From: Ruminococcus flavefaciens
GTDB lineage: Bacteria > Bacillota > Clostridia > Oscillospirales > Ruminococcaceae
DNA: 64,000 nucleotides
Assembly: GCF_900119075.1 (NCBI RefSeq)
Contig: NZ_FPIP01000003.1
Coordinates: forward strand, 375,100 to 439,099
Direction: 5' to 3'
Shown piece by piece: positions 44,748 through 53,590 of the stretch. How positions within the stretch are numbered: position 1 is the stretch's first letter; each line of letters begins with the position of its first letter. The notes under the pieces are model-generated. The model was not told where the DNA came from and did no database searches. It saw only the letters and a list, made by a program, of their open reading frames with translations. A program made the position numbers and the translations under genes.

Positions 44748-45400
44748 GTATCAAGCTGGATATCGAACCAGTCGTCGGTGTTCCTCATTGTCCACTCGAT
44801 AGCCAGTCTGCGCTCGTAAACTATATCACTGTCGAGCTCACCCACAGCCCAGTCGCTGTCGATGTGGTTGTGGTGGTCGCAAGCCCAGTCATAGCGGAAA
44901 TAGAGGTCAGCCATGTCCAGTATCTCGTCAACGCTTCTCAGACTGCACTGAGACTTGAAATCATCAAAGCTCTCGCACTGTGAAACGAATCTTATAGCCT
45001 TTTCGCAGTCGCATATCTTTCCTGCGTCTGTGATATCGTCTACAAGTCCAAGTATCCAGAACAGTGCCCAGCAGCACTCGTACTCCCAGACTACCTCGAC
45101 CAGGTCTTCCTTGGAGGCTCTTTTCTCCATGACAAGCGTTTCATACTTGTTGAGACATTCCTCGACGCCGAAATATACCATAAGGCGCTTGAATTTCTCA
45201 ATGCCCTCGGGATTCTTGTCGCTGAGCTCGATAGCCGACTGTGTTGAGAGCAGAGCGGCTATAGCACGCTTGCATATGTCGTCAAAGCTTCTGAGTTTTA
45301 CCTCTGAAGCAGGCTTTATAGGGGGGATCTCCTCCTGAAAGCCGATACCTTTTTCAGTGAGTATCCTCTCGGAATTGGCTTTTCTTTCTTCGGGTGTCAT
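44744..45400 (-). CDS. DUF4272 domain protein
   Basis: A 218-aa soluble protein matching the DUF4272 pattern: N-terminal R-K-A-N-S-E-R-I-L-T-E-K-G-I, then LRSFDDICKRAIAALL, the YECCWALFWILGLVDDI segment and a C-terminal IEWTMRNTDDWFDI. The function of the family is unknown. AAAGGAGG precedes the ATG. Confidence 0.75.
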   Translation of the reverse strand: MTPEERKANSERILTEKGIGFQEEIPPIKPASEVKLRSFDDICKRAIAALLSTQSAIELSDKNPEGIEKFKRLMVYFGVEECLNKYETLVMEKRASKEDLVEVVWEYECCWALFWILGLVDDITDAGKICDCEKAIRFVSQCESFDDFKSQCSLRSVDEILDMADLYFRYDWACDHHNHIDSDWAVGELDSDIVYERRLAIEWTMRNTDDWFDIQLDT

Positions 45401-45443
45401 GAATAAACCTCCTTTTGCAGTGAAATATGATGTCGTTTATGCC

Positions 45444-45944
45444 TTAAAGAGCAGCTATCTGCTCCTGTAAAGCCTTGTCCTTGGCGATAACGCCCTCAGC
45501 CATTGCCTTTTTCTCGGCAGCAAGCTTTGCAGCCAGCTCCTCGTCGGCAAGAGAGAGCATCTGTACAGCGAGTACAGCTGCGTTCTTGGCTCCGTCGATA
45601 CCAACAGTAGCAACAGGTACTCCGGGAGGCATCATAACTGTAGCGAGGAGAGCGTCAACTCCCTCGAGAGCCTTTGACTTCATAGGTATGCCGATAACGG
45701 GGAGAGTTGTGTGACCTGCCACAACGCCTGCAAGGTGAGCAGCCATGCCTGCTGCGCAGATGATAGCGCCGAAGCCGTTTGCTCTTGCGTTTGAAGCAAA
45801 TTCGCAAGCCTCAGCAGGAGTTCTGTGAGCGCTCATTACGCGGCACTCGAACTCTACGCCGTACTTCTTGAGCTCTGTGAGAGCTGATTTCACAACAGGG
45901 AAGTCGCTGTCGCTTCCCATGATAACTGCAACTTTTTTAGCCAT
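45444..45944 (-). CDS. purE: N5-CAIR mutase
   Basis: Interconverts N5-CAIR (or AIR + CO2 in class II) and CAIR, the sixth step. The 166-aa protein has KKVAVIMGSDSDFPVV, SAHRTPA and AGMAAHLAGVVAGHTTLPVIG. No purK is adjacent. AAGGAGA precedes the ATG. Confidence 0.96.
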   Translation of the reverse strand: MAKKVAVIMGSDSDFPVVKSALTELKKYGVEFECRVMSAHRTPAEACEFASNARANGFGAIICAAGMAAHLAGVVAGHTTLPVIGIPMKSKALEGVDALLATVMMPPGVPVATVGIDGAKNAAVLAVQMLSLADEELAAKLAAEKKAMAEGVIAKDKALQEQIAAL

Positions 45945-45960
45945 GATTTTTTCTCCTTAT

Positions 45961-46671
45961 TTATCTTTCTATAGAACGCGAGACGATCATCTCGTTCACG
46001 CCGCTTTCCTTACCCCACAGGTCTGTGCCGTATATAGCCCAGAGCTGGTCGGAGCCGTCACTCCATGATATTTCGTCCTTTATGCCCTCGCCTGAGTATT
46101 CTATGGGACGCTGTCCGTCACCGTAGTCGGCGGTGAGCTTTTCAATGACCTTTGCATAGCCCTCTGCAAGCTTATCTTCGCCGTATGGGTGTTCTGACTC
46201 ATCCACATTGCCTACAGCGCCGATGTGATAGCCGCAGCATATGAGCTGTTTGCTCTCACTATCAAACTCTGCGAACATATATCCGCTGAGCCCTGTGCCG
46301 AAAACCTCATCGGACGCAAAGCTGTAATCGTATTCCATTGAATTGTAGCGCACATCTGATTTGTAGTCGTAATTCTCACCTATAATGGAGAAGACTTCAT
46401 CTTCTGTCATGCCTGTGCGGAGCTCCGACAGTACATTTATGCCTGCTGCGGCGTTGTTTTCCGCGGGAGCTTCCGAAGTTGTTTCGGGAGCGGCAGCAGT
46501 CGGCTCGGCAGTGGTTTCCTCAGCTGTCTCGGAGGTCTCCTCGGCGGTGGTGGTCTCAGCCTCGGTGACTGTTGTGTTTTCCTCTGTCTCAGCAGCAGGA
46601 TCGTTTATTTTTCCGCAGCCTGCTGTCATAAGCAGAGCGGCTGCGGCGATAAATGCAAGCTTTCTTTTCAT
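45961..46671 (-). CDS. Lipoprotein of unknown function
   Basis: A 236-aa protein with lipobox LLMTAGC, a long Thr/Glu/Ala linker (residues ~24-72) that would hold it off the membrane, and a ~150-residue globular domain beginning LSELRTGMTEDEVFSIIGENY, a BamE/SmpA-like opening. Located 16 nt upstream of purE. Function unknown. Confidence 0.65.
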   Translation of the reverse strand: MKRKLAFIAAAALLMTAGCGKINDPAAETEENTTVTEAETTTAEETSETAEETTAEPTAAAPETTSEAPAENNAAAGINVLSELRTGMTEDEVFSIIGENYDYKSDVRYNSMEYDYSFASDEVFGTGLSGYMFAEFDSESKQLICCGYHIGAVGNVDESEHPYGEDKLAEGYAKVIEKLTADYGDGQRPIEYSGEGIKDEISWSDGSDQLWAIYGTDLWGKESGVNEMIVSRSIER

Positions 46672-46686
46672 ATTTTTTCCTTTTTA

Positions 46687-47772
46687 TCAGTTCTCCTGCG
46701 GCTCTGTCTCGGGCTGAGCGTCAGTCTGAACTTCGGGAGCAGGTGTTGGATAATCGGGCTTTTCATCGATGAAATAGCCTGATATCATCTTTAAGTCGTC
46801 CTCTGAGCTGCCTGTGAACATGATAACAGCCTCATATTCGCCTTTAAGGCGCTTAGGCTTGTTCTCCTCGTTCTTGTAGGTGATACCTGTGAGTGCTTTC
46901 AGAGTGACCATGTACTGCGGCAGTTTGCCGCTTGACGGTGCTGATGTCACCGTGATATCCGATAAGCCGAGAAGCTTTTTAGATGTTACCTTTTTTTCGT
47001 CAGGGAAAAGTCCGCTGATCTTATCATTAGATGAGACCTTCATTTCCGAGAGCAGCTTTTCTGCTTCTTTAGGGTCTCTTTCGTAAACGAATCCCACGTA
47101 TTTCCCTATATATTCGTTTATTTTTTTTATCATGGGCACTGTCAGCCCCGAAGCGTTTACCTCAACGGTATATGGGAGGTCAAGAACATTGCCGTTTACT
47201 GTGGCTTTCTTGAAAATGAACACCGAGTTTTTCACAAGATATACATAAGAGTCGTTGCCTTCTTTGACAGTGAGCTCGCCGCTTTCGTATTCGCAGCTGT
47301 CCCATGCTCTTGAAAAGCAGGGATCGAAATTGCTGTTATAGACAACAGATGATTTCTTGTCGGCAGTATCAGCGATGTAGAACACGCGCTCGGCACTGGA
47401 TTTGAGATCTATATTCGAGTAAACAAAGGGAACAACGATATTTCCCTCATAGTCTATGCAGCCGTAGAGCTCCTTGTCATGGATATCCTTAGAAGCGATA
47501 CATATGTCCTTGTTATTGGTGAACTTTATGCTCTTCCATTCGGGATAGACAATAATGCGTTCACTGCTGTCGAAGATGCCCACAAGTCCTTCGTCGTTCT
47601 TGAACGCGCGGTTGCCTGAGGAATCAAAGTTCAGCCTTTTTACAATGTCGTTCTGCGATTTGCTGCTGTCTGCGCTCTTTTCCGTTCTGGAGTAAAAGCG
47701 GGTAATAGCGACTGCAAGCACGATGATACCGATAAATAACAGGGAGACTATGAGTCTTGTGTGTTTGTTCAT
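46687..47772 (-). CDS. Membrane-anchored WG-repeat-like protein
   Basis: A 361-aa protein: one N-terminal TM (LIVSLLFIGIIVLAVAITRF), then WG/KWG-type repeats (GLVGIFDSSERIIVYPEWKS and LYGCIDYEGNIVVPFVYSNI), a second domain of about 150 residues and a Pro/Glu/Thr tail. Such repeats usually form a beta-propeller-like binding surface; ligand unknown. It starts 21 nt after the glycosyltransferase gene. Confidence 0.65.
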   Translation of the reverse strand: MNKHTRLIVSLLFIGIIVLAVAITRFYSRTEKSADSSKSQNDIVKRLNFDSSGNRAFKNDEGLVGIFDSSERIIVYPEWKSIKFTNNKDICIASKDIHDKELYGCIDYEGNIVVPFVYSNIDLKSSAERVFYIADTADKKSSVVYNSNFDPCFSRAWDSCEYESGELTVKEGNDSYVYLVKNSVFIFKKATVNGNVLDLPYTVEVNASGLTVPMIKKINEYIGKYVGFVYERDPKEAEKLLSEMKVSSNDKISGLFPDEKKVTSKKLLGLSDITVTSAPSSGKLPQYMVTLKALTGITYKNEENKPKRLKGEYEAVIMFTGSSEDDLKMISGYFIDEKPDYPTPAPEVQTDAQPETEPQEN

Positions 47773-47793
47773 TATCTCAAAGCCTCCTCACGG

Positions 47794-48816
47794 TCACTTG
47801 CTCTCATTTTCGGGAGCATTGCCGCTTGTCTGTGGAGCTGACTTCTGAGCCTCAGCCTTGCGCTGACGGTAGAGGTCCTCAGTCTCCTTGGTTATATATA
47901 TAGGACGATTCTTCGTCTCAAGGTAGGTCTTTGAAAGGTACTGTCCGAGAATGCCCACGCTGAAAAGCTGCAAGCCGCTGAAAAGGAATATAAGACACAG
48001 CATTGTGGGATATCCGTCGGGAGCGTCCAGCCAGCCAAACATGGACCTGATGATAGTGATGACTATCAGTACGAAAGCTATGAAGCAGGTGATGATTCCC
48101 AGCAGTGAGGCGATAGCCAGCGGAGCTGTCGAGAATGCCATGATACCCTCAAGGGAGTACTTGAAGAGTCCCCAGAACGACCATGAGGAAGTACCTGCGG
48201 GGCGCTCTACGTTCTCGTATTCGATGTATCTGGTGTTGAAGCCCACCCAGCTGAATATTCCCTTTGAGAAGCGGTTGTACTCGGTCATATCGAGGATAGC
48301 GTCCACCATCTGCCTTGTCATGAAGCGGAAATCCTGAGCGCCGTCCACTATCTCAGTCTGGGATATTTTGTTCATTATTTTATAGAAAAGTCTTGCGAAC
48401 CATGAGCGCACCTTTGATTCGCCCTGTCTGCTGACGCGGCGCGTTGTGGCACAGTCGTACTCGCCGTTGCGCACATAGCTGTACATCTGGGGCAGGAAAG
48501 CAGGGGGGTGCTGGAGGTCTGCGTCCATAACGACCACAAAGTCGCCCTTTGCGTTTTTCAGACCTGCGTACATACCTGATTCCTTGCCGAAATTACGGGA
48601 AAACGAAATATATCTCACCCGCTTGTCCCTTTCCGAGAGAGAGCGGAGAATGTCAAGAGTGGTGTCCTTTGAGCCGTCGTTTATGAAAAGATACTCAAAG
48701 GTAAGCTCTGGAAAATCCTTTGACATCTGGTCAGTCACCTTGGTTATCTCTTCGTAGAACATGGGCAGGACTTCCTGCTCATTATAGCATGGAACTACTA
48801 CTGAAACGAGTTTCAC
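47794..48816 (-). CDS. Family 2 glycosyltransferase, GtrB/DPM1-like
   Basis: A 340-aa membrane enzyme: GT-A domain with VVPCYNEQEVLPMFY, FINDGSKDTT and the DADLQHPP metal motif; two C-terminal TM helices (about 230-255 and 270-300). This is the layout of polyprenyl-phosphate glucose/mannose synthases, which load a lipid carrier for surface glycosylation; it could feed GT-C enzymes such as the one at 19673. AAAGGAGGAAA precedes the ATG. Confidence 0.9.
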   Translation of the reverse strand: MKLVSVVVPCYNEQEVLPMFYEEITKVTDQMSKDFPELTFEYLFINDGSKDTTLDILRSLSERDKRVRYISFSRNFGKESGMYAGLKNAKGDFVVVMDADLQHPPAFLPQMYSYVRNGEYDCATTRRVSRQGESKVRSWFARLFYKIMNKISQTEIVDGAQDFRFMTRQMVDAILDMTEYNRFSKGIFSWVGFNTRYIEYENVERPAGTSSWSFWGLFKYSLEGIMAFSTAPLAIASLLGIITCFIAFVLIVITIIRSMFGWLDAPDGYPTMLCLIFLFSGLQLFSVGILGQYLSKTYLETKNRPIYITKETEDLYRQRKAEAQKSAPQTSGNAPENESK

Positions 48817-48888
48817 GTTTTTTCCTCCTTTTAAAGAAGCTGTGACAGAGCAGGAAAAGCTGTTTCCGTATCTGCCAATACACTATTA

Positions 48889-48917
48889 ATAATACAACAA
48901 AATCCATGATAATGCAA
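48889..48917 (-). promoter_or_regulatory. Promoter of the GT2 glycosyltransferase gene
   Basis: On the minus strand TTGCAT (48912-48917) and TATTAT (48889-48894), 17-bp spacer; leader about 65 nt. Confidence 0.6.
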
Positions 48918-49181
48918 TAGCAAAATGTATGATTTCATAATTTTTTACACCTATGTAAAATAATGACACATAAGGGAGCTGTTTTTGGTCTATCTGATAG
49001 TCGGGCAGGAGGCAAAAAACAAAAAAATAACGAAATATGGCGTATTTGCGTATGTTATTATTTGTATAATTTACCTTAAACAAAGTATGGAATTTCTGAC
49101 AAAAAAATCAATAACGATTTGTTATTTTCACCGAAAATTTTAAAATCGGTATAATTTTTGCGTTCATTTTTGAAGAAAGTG

Positions 49182-49210
49182 TTGATTTTTTTTGAAATGT
49201 CATGTATAAT
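49182..49210 (+). promoter_or_regulatory. Promoter of the repeat protein/TPR operon
   Basis: TTGATT (49182-49187) and TATAAT (49205-49210), 17-bp spacer. The leader to ATG 49359 is about 140 nt and strongly structured. Confidence 0.8.
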
Positions 49211-49358
49211 ATACTTGTATAGTTGTTCGCGCTGCGGACGCTTCGCAAGGCGGTGATGTCATATCATTAAGCGAAGCCCTGCGGCGATGTGGGAAATCGG
49301 CGTTCCGCTGCCGTAAAAGCGGAATATGCGGCGTTTGCTGCGGTTGGGAGAGAGGAAT

Positions 49359-51863
49359 ATGGATATAACACTGGTAACATCTTCGTTTGACAAGCTGGTT
49401 CACGGAACCGAAAACGAAAAGAAAACAGGCTGTGGTATCAACCTTCTTAAGCCTGAAAATGTAACTCGTTTCCACAGAACTTCGCAGATGACGGATCTGA
49501 AGGAGATAACCTGTGAGAAATGTAAAGCCAATCTGGCTAAAAAGCTTATCAAAGCTGACAAAAAGGAAATGGCTCTTCTTCTTAAGGAAGAGAAAAAGCG
49601 TGAAAAGCTCGGCATGAACGACGCAGGAATCGTTCCGCTGGGAAATACTACCGCAAGGATCACAAGAGATCCCGATGCTAAGAGAAAGGAAGAGGAAGCG
49701 AGAAAGAAGGCTCTTGAGGAGCAGAGAAAAGCAGCAGAGGAAAAACGTGCTGCCGAGGCTGCTGCCAAAGAAGCCGAGGAACAGGAGCTTTACGATCAGT
49801 TCCTTAATAAGGACGGCAAGAATGTTCCAGGTACAGGCGTTCCTATGGACGAAAGCCTTGCTCAGTTTGCAATAAATGCTCCGAATAACGAAGCACAGGC
49901 ACCTGCTCCCGCACCTGCAAACGCACCTGCTGCCGAAGACGATTTCCTCGCACAGTTCGCAATAAACAAGCCCGGCGATACAGCAGCATCTGCTCCCGCT
50001 GCTGCTCCGCAACAGGACGATTTCCTTGCACAGTTCGCTATACCAACCCCTGAACATACACAGAATACAGATACAGCACCTTATTATAATGCGCCTAATG
50101 CACCTCAGCAGTATAATGCGGCTCCGCAGCAGCCTGTCGGCGGCTACGGCTATGAACAGCCCGTTGTCCCCGAACCTGTACCGGCTCCTCAGCCTGTACA
50201 CAGCGACGAGGATATAATGAACCTGTTCTCGATAAACAACAGCGCTCCCGTACAGGAAGAGCCAGTATACGGTCAGCCCGTCATCTACGACGGCAGCCAG
50301 CCTCTTTATGACGCTCAGGGCAACCTTATACAGGGTGTCATAACACCTATGGACGAATATGCAGACGCTCCTGTGATGAATATTCCGCAGGATACAGCGT
50401 GGGATTATGTTGCAGACCAGTTCTTCGGCGGCGACGCTGCCGCACAGGGAAGTGCTGTGGCTGCTCCCGACGGTTATGAAAACGTTCAGCCCGGTGAAAT
50501 GGCAGACCTTGATATACCGACTATAGGAGACATCACTGCTCCTGTTATCGACGATATCGGCGCAGCGATCGAGGCGGCTTCAAAGCCATACGGCGGAGTC
50601 CCCGGCGGTCTGAACACACCTGTTCATGGTGATACGGCTGCTCCTGTGAACGGTCAGCCTATTGATCCGAATACAGCTTATATGTATGGAGATATCCCGC
50701 TTGTTGAGGATATCGTAGCTCCCGAAAATGACGTGCTCCCGTCTGCTGCAAGCGTTGCGGCAGAGGCTCTCAGCGGAGCTCCTACAGTTGACGATATCAC
50801 AGCTCCCGAATTCGACGAGCTGCCCTCCGCAGCACAGCTTGCGGCAGAGGCTCTCAACGGAGCTCCTACAGTTGACGATATCACAGCTCCCGAATTCGAC
50901 GAGCTTCCCTCCGCAGCACAGCTTGCGGCAGAGGCTCTCAGCGGAGCTCCTACAGTTGACGATATCACAGCGCCCGAATTAGACGAGCTGCCCACAATCG
51001 ATGACATCGCTGCACAAGGTCATGACAATATGCAGATACCTGTGCTTGATGATATAAATGCACCAATCTATAATGCGCCATATATGGCAGAAGAGGAGTT
51101 TGAATTTAATATGAGTGATTATAATAATTTTGATGCTAATGCACAGAATACAGGTGCTGGGCAGCCAAATCAGGCTCAGCCTCAGATAGTAAAGGTACCC
51201 CAGTTCGCAGGTTATGACGCTAACAATCAGCCTGTATACAAATACGTTCCCATGAGACTTATGGGCTATGACCAGAACGGCAAGCCTGTATTCGCACCTC
51301 TCAATGCACAGCCTCAGCAGGCTGCACCTGCTCAGCAGACAGCAGCACAGGCTCAGAGAGCTGCAGCAGCTCCTGCTCCCACACCTGTACAGCAGGCTCC
51401 TGCAAAGTCTATCGTTCCCAAGAAGCCTGTACCGACAGAGGGCGTTCCTACAGCAAATATTTCCAAGATCGCTGTAAATCCTCATGCAAAGTCCACATCA
51501 CAGGCATTCATCAAGGCTATTTCCAACTCAAGAGAGTACGCTGACAAGAACCTCATCGAAACACAGGGACTTCAGGCTAACAGCCCTATCCTCAATTCTG
51601 TTGAGGACGTTCTCTCAACAATGGGCGATGATTCCGCAAAGAAGAGACAGCTTGCTCAGTCTCAGCAGAATGTGCCTGTATTCGACGAGTACAAGGCTCC
51701 TGCTTCATCTTCCTACAACAGAAGGAACAATGCTTCTCCAAGACTTCAGCAGTCTTTCGACAAGGACGTTCGCTACATGACAAAGTCCGAGCTCAAGGCT
51801 AAGAAGAAGCAGGACAAGATCGACGCTAAGTTCAGAAAGGAAATGAACAAGAGAGGCTTCTGA
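49359..51863 (+). CDS. Low-complexity repeat protein with N-terminal zinc-knuckle-like motif
   Basis: An 834-aa protein I cannot place in a family. Residues 1-60 hold His15, Cys25, Cys52 and Cys55 (VHGTENEKKTGCG...CEKC), a likely zinc knuckle. A charged coiled coil follows (105-145). Three LAQFAI motifs (167-172, 197-202, 223-228) and a variant IMNLFSI (286-292) punctuate a Pro/Ala/Gln-rich stretch. Residues ~444-548 are ~4 copies of a 28-residue repeat (GAPTVDDITAPEFDELPSAA...). A QPVYKYVPMRLMGY-type duplicated region and a Lys-rich tail end it. No signal peptide or TM, so cytoplasmic. Start set by GGGAGAGAGG. Confidence 0.7.
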   Translation: MDITLVTSSFDKLVHGTENEKKTGCGINLLKPENVTRFHRTSQMTDLKEITCEKCKANLAKKLIKADKKEMALLLKEEKKREKLGMNDAGIVPLGNTTARITRDPDAKRKEEEARKKALEEQRKAAEEKRAAEAAAKEAEEQELYDQFLNKDGKNVPGTGVPMDESLAQFAINAPNNEAQAPAPAPANAPAAEDDFLAQFAINKPGDTAASAPAAAPQQDDFLAQFAIPTPEHTQNTDTAPYYNAPNAPQQYNAAPQQPVGGYGYEQPVVPEPVPAPQPVHSDEDIMNLFSINNSAPVQEEPVYGQPVIYDGSQPLYDAQGNLIQGVITPMDEYADAPVMNIPQDTAWDYVADQFFGGDAAAQGSAVAAPDGYENVQPGEMADLDIPTIGDITAPVIDDIGAAIEAASKPYGGVPGGLNTPVHGDTAAPVNGQPIDPNTAYMYGDIPLVEDIVAPENDVLPSAASVAAEALSGAPTVDDITAPEFDELPSAAQLAAEALNGAPTVDDITAPEFDELPSAAQLAAEALSGAPTVDDITAPELDELPTIDDIAAQGHDNMQIPVLDDINAPIYNAPYMAEEEFEFNMSDYNNFDANAQNTGAGQPNQAQPQIVKVPQFAGYDANNQPVYKYVPMRLMGYDQNGKPVFAPLNAQPQQAAPAQQTAAQAQRAAAAPAPTPVQQAPAKSIVPKKPVPTEGVPTANISKIAVNPHAKSTSQAFIKAISNSREYADKNLIETQGLQANSPILNSVEDVLSTMGDDSAKKRQLAQSQQNVPVFDEYKAPASSSYNRRNNASPRLQQSFDKDVRYMTKSELKAKKKQDKIDAKFRKEMNKRGF
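50688..51000 (+). repeat. 84-bp in-frame tandem repeat
   Basis: Copies start near 50688 (divergent), 50772, 50856 and 50940 (the last partial). Copies 2 and 3 are nearly identical in DNA, so they arose by recent duplication. Each encodes 28 residues containing VDDITAPEFDELPSAAQLA. Confidence 0.9.
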
Positions 51864-51896
51864 GTCGGTCATTCACAAATGAAATGAGGAAAAACA

Positions 51897-52979
51897 ATGG
51901 CAGAAAACAAGATCCTCGAGGAGCTGAGAGCTAAGCTCACAGGCTCGGACGAGGAGAACAGCAAGTTCCTCCGCGAGGAGGCAGAGCGCTTCGCCAAGCA
52001 GAAGAATGTGGAGGGCGTAGAAGCCGCAACACAGCTCCTTATCGAGCGTATGCCGCAGTCGCAGAAGGACGAGATAGAGAGACTTATCACCATTGACGGT
52101 GTGCGTCTCGACGAAGTGCATGAGAAGATAATAAAGCTCATAAAGGAAAAGGATATCAGCGGAGCTAAATCCCTTGCAGAGAGACTCTACAAGAAGATAA
52201 AGCTTGATTACGGCGAGGGCGAGAAGAACAAGTTCGTTTCTCTCAGGAATCCCTTTGAGGATAACCTGTATCAGCTGAGATACAAGCCTGAGAAAACTCT
52301 TAACCGTACTCCCTTTGATTTCGCAACGTTTATCACTACATACGGCTATCTTATGGTAGAAACAGGCTCTGCCGTGGATGCTATCCCGATACTTGAGGAC
52401 GCTATCGAGTACAATCCTGTTGATGTGGGACCGAGATTCGAGCTTGCAGAGGTATATAAGCTTCTGAAAAACAAGAGAATGACTCTCGAAACATCAAGAG
52501 AAACTCTTAAATGTGCTTCCTCACCAGTGGCAATTGCGCGAGTTTACGCCAATGTAGGCTATATCCTTACAGATATGGGCGAGTATGACGACGCAGTGGC
52601 TTTCTATACAGCAAGTCTTATCTTTGCACCGCACCCTGCCATTCAATATGAACTGAGAGACATCGCAAACCGCAAGGGCAGTCATATTACCAAGCCTTCG
52701 CACGAGCAAATGGTCGAGGCTTTGAAGAAATATGACTTTGAATTCGGTCCTAACGAGGACGTTATCTCCGTAGCAGCTCAGCTTTCTGCGAATTATCTCA
52801 TTGAACAGGATATACCAAATGCGCTTAAGGCTCTGAAAATGACCTATAACCTCACCCGTGATGAAAAGGTCAAGGAAATAATCCTCAAGTACGAGCCAGA
52901 CGCTAAAATGGCGGTTCCTGTACAGGAGGACGAAAAGCCGAATATTACTCAGACGGTGAACGATTCTCCCGAGGAATAA
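51897..52979 (+). CDS. TPR-like helical repeat protein
   Basis: A 360-aa cytoplasmic helical protein. The region ~150-260 has TPR spacing (TYGYLMVETGSAVDAIPILE, then EYNPVDVGPRFELAEVYKLL and ANVGYILTDMGEYDDAVAFY). The N-terminal ~110 residues are a charged helical domain. No enzyme motif. It is 33 nt downstream of the repeat protein in one operon, so binding of that protein's linear motifs by the TPR region is an attractive guess. AATGAGGAAAAAC precedes the ATG. Confidence 0.7.
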   Translation: MAENKILEELRAKLTGSDEENSKFLREEAERFAKQKNVEGVEAATQLLIERMPQSQKDEIERLITIDGVRLDEVHEKIIKLIKEKDISGAKSLAERLYKKIKLDYGEGEKNKFVSLRNPFEDNLYQLRYKPEKTLNRTPFDFATFITTYGYLMVETGSAVDAIPILEDAIEYNPVDVGPRFELAEVYKLLKNKRMTLETSRETLKCASSPVAIARVYANVGYILTDMGEYDDAVAFYTASLIFAPHPAIQYELRDIANRKGSHITKPSHEQMVEALKKYDFEFGPNEDVISVAAQLSANYLIEQDIPNALKALKMTYNLTRDEKVKEIILKYEPDAKMAVPVQEDEKPNITQTVNDSPEE

Positions 52980-52990
52980 TGAATAATATC

Positions 52991-53029
52991 TCATCTCCTG
53001 CAGATAATAGCTGTGGGAGATGATTTTTT
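52991..53029 (+). terminator. Terminator with the next gene's ribosome site in its 3' arm
   Basis: TCATCTCC (52991-52998) pairs with GGAGATGA (53016-53023), with an inner CAG/CTG, then six T residues (53024-53029). The ATG at 53030 follows at once, and GGGAGA in the 3' arm is its only ribosome site. Confidence 0.8.
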
Positions 53030-53209
53030 ATGAGCAAAAACAAGAAGAAAATACCCGTGCCCGAGCCCGAAAGCGACGATGAATATATCTGTCCTGCGGC
53101 TTCATGGGACAATATGACGGGAACTATCCCGTATTCCGCAGAGGACATGATGGAGCGAGCCTCCTATGACGAGGTCCATCCGTTCCTGCACGAATATGAG
53201 GGAGACTAA
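53030..53209 (+). CDS. 59-residue acidic protein behind a terminator hairpin
   Basis: MSKNKKKIPVPEPESDDEYI, then CPAASWDNMTGTIPYSAEDMM and a C-terminal HPFLHEYEGD: a basic N-terminus and a strongly acidic body, no TM. The coding frame is supported by a good ribosome site (inside the terminator arm) and an own terminator 4 nt after the stop. No family recognised. Confidence 0.6.
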   Translation: MSKNKKKIPVPEPESDDEYICPAASWDNMTGTIPYSAEDMMERASYDEVHPFLHEYEGD

Positions 53210-53212
53210 GCG

Positions 53213-53240
53213 AGGACGTGAGATATCACGTCCTTTTTTT
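53213..53240 (+). terminator. Terminator after the 59-residue protein
   Basis: Perfect 8-bp stem GGACGTGA/TCACGTCC (53214-53221, 53226-53233), GATA loop, seven T residues. Confidence 0.9.
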
Positions 53241-53248
53241 GTCGTTGG

Positions 53249-53440
53249 GCGTAGGGGCGGATATTATCCGCCCGTCAGGGAACGCCCTCACTTGCAGGGC
53301 GTTCCCTCTTCAAAAACAGTCCACTGGACTGTTTTTGAATTCACCCTTTGCGGAGCGCCTTCGTAACTTCAGGGCTCCGCCCTGAAACCCGCAAGGGCTG
53401 TCAGCCCTTGACCTGACCAAAGGAACACAGTCCCTTTGGA
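53249..53440. repeat. Cluster of six consecutive hairpins
   Basis: In 190 bp: GGGCGGAT/ATCCGCCC (53255-53273); AGGGAACGCCCT/AGGGCGTTCCCT (53277-53307); CAAAAACAGTCC/GGACTGTTTTTG (53311-53337); TTCAGGGC/GCCCTGAA (53368-53386); CAAGGGCTG/CAGCCCTTG (53392-53410); CCAAAGG/CCTTTGG (53417-53439). The first hairpin, with its flank, recurs exactly at 55337-55360. The rest of the 478-bp gap up to 53687 holds only the promoter of the next gene. Confidence 0.85.
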
Positions 53441-53590
53441 ATCTCGTTTATACTCTCATCAAGTAACTATATCGCTGATAAGACTACTTACTAATTACTT
53501 TGGATTTTTGTTTATATGCACAAACATCCTTCACTGATTTATGCACTTACTACAAAATTTTCAAAATGACTTTATTTATAACTTAAAGCA

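Larger units (their letters stand above)
48817..49358. other. Divergent intergenic region
   Basis: A 542-bp gap between the divergent glycosyltransferase and repeat-protein genes. It holds a promoter for each side and a very AT-rich centre (about 48920-49180). The last 140 bp are GC-rich and fold: GCTTCGC/GCGAAGC around 49239-49276 and TTCCGCT/AGCGGAA around 49305-49325. No gene was found. Confidence 0.7.

Noticed and set aside
50688-51000. Regular repeats resembling a CRISPR array
   Set aside because: Units are 84 bp, contiguous without unique spacers and in frame with a protein.
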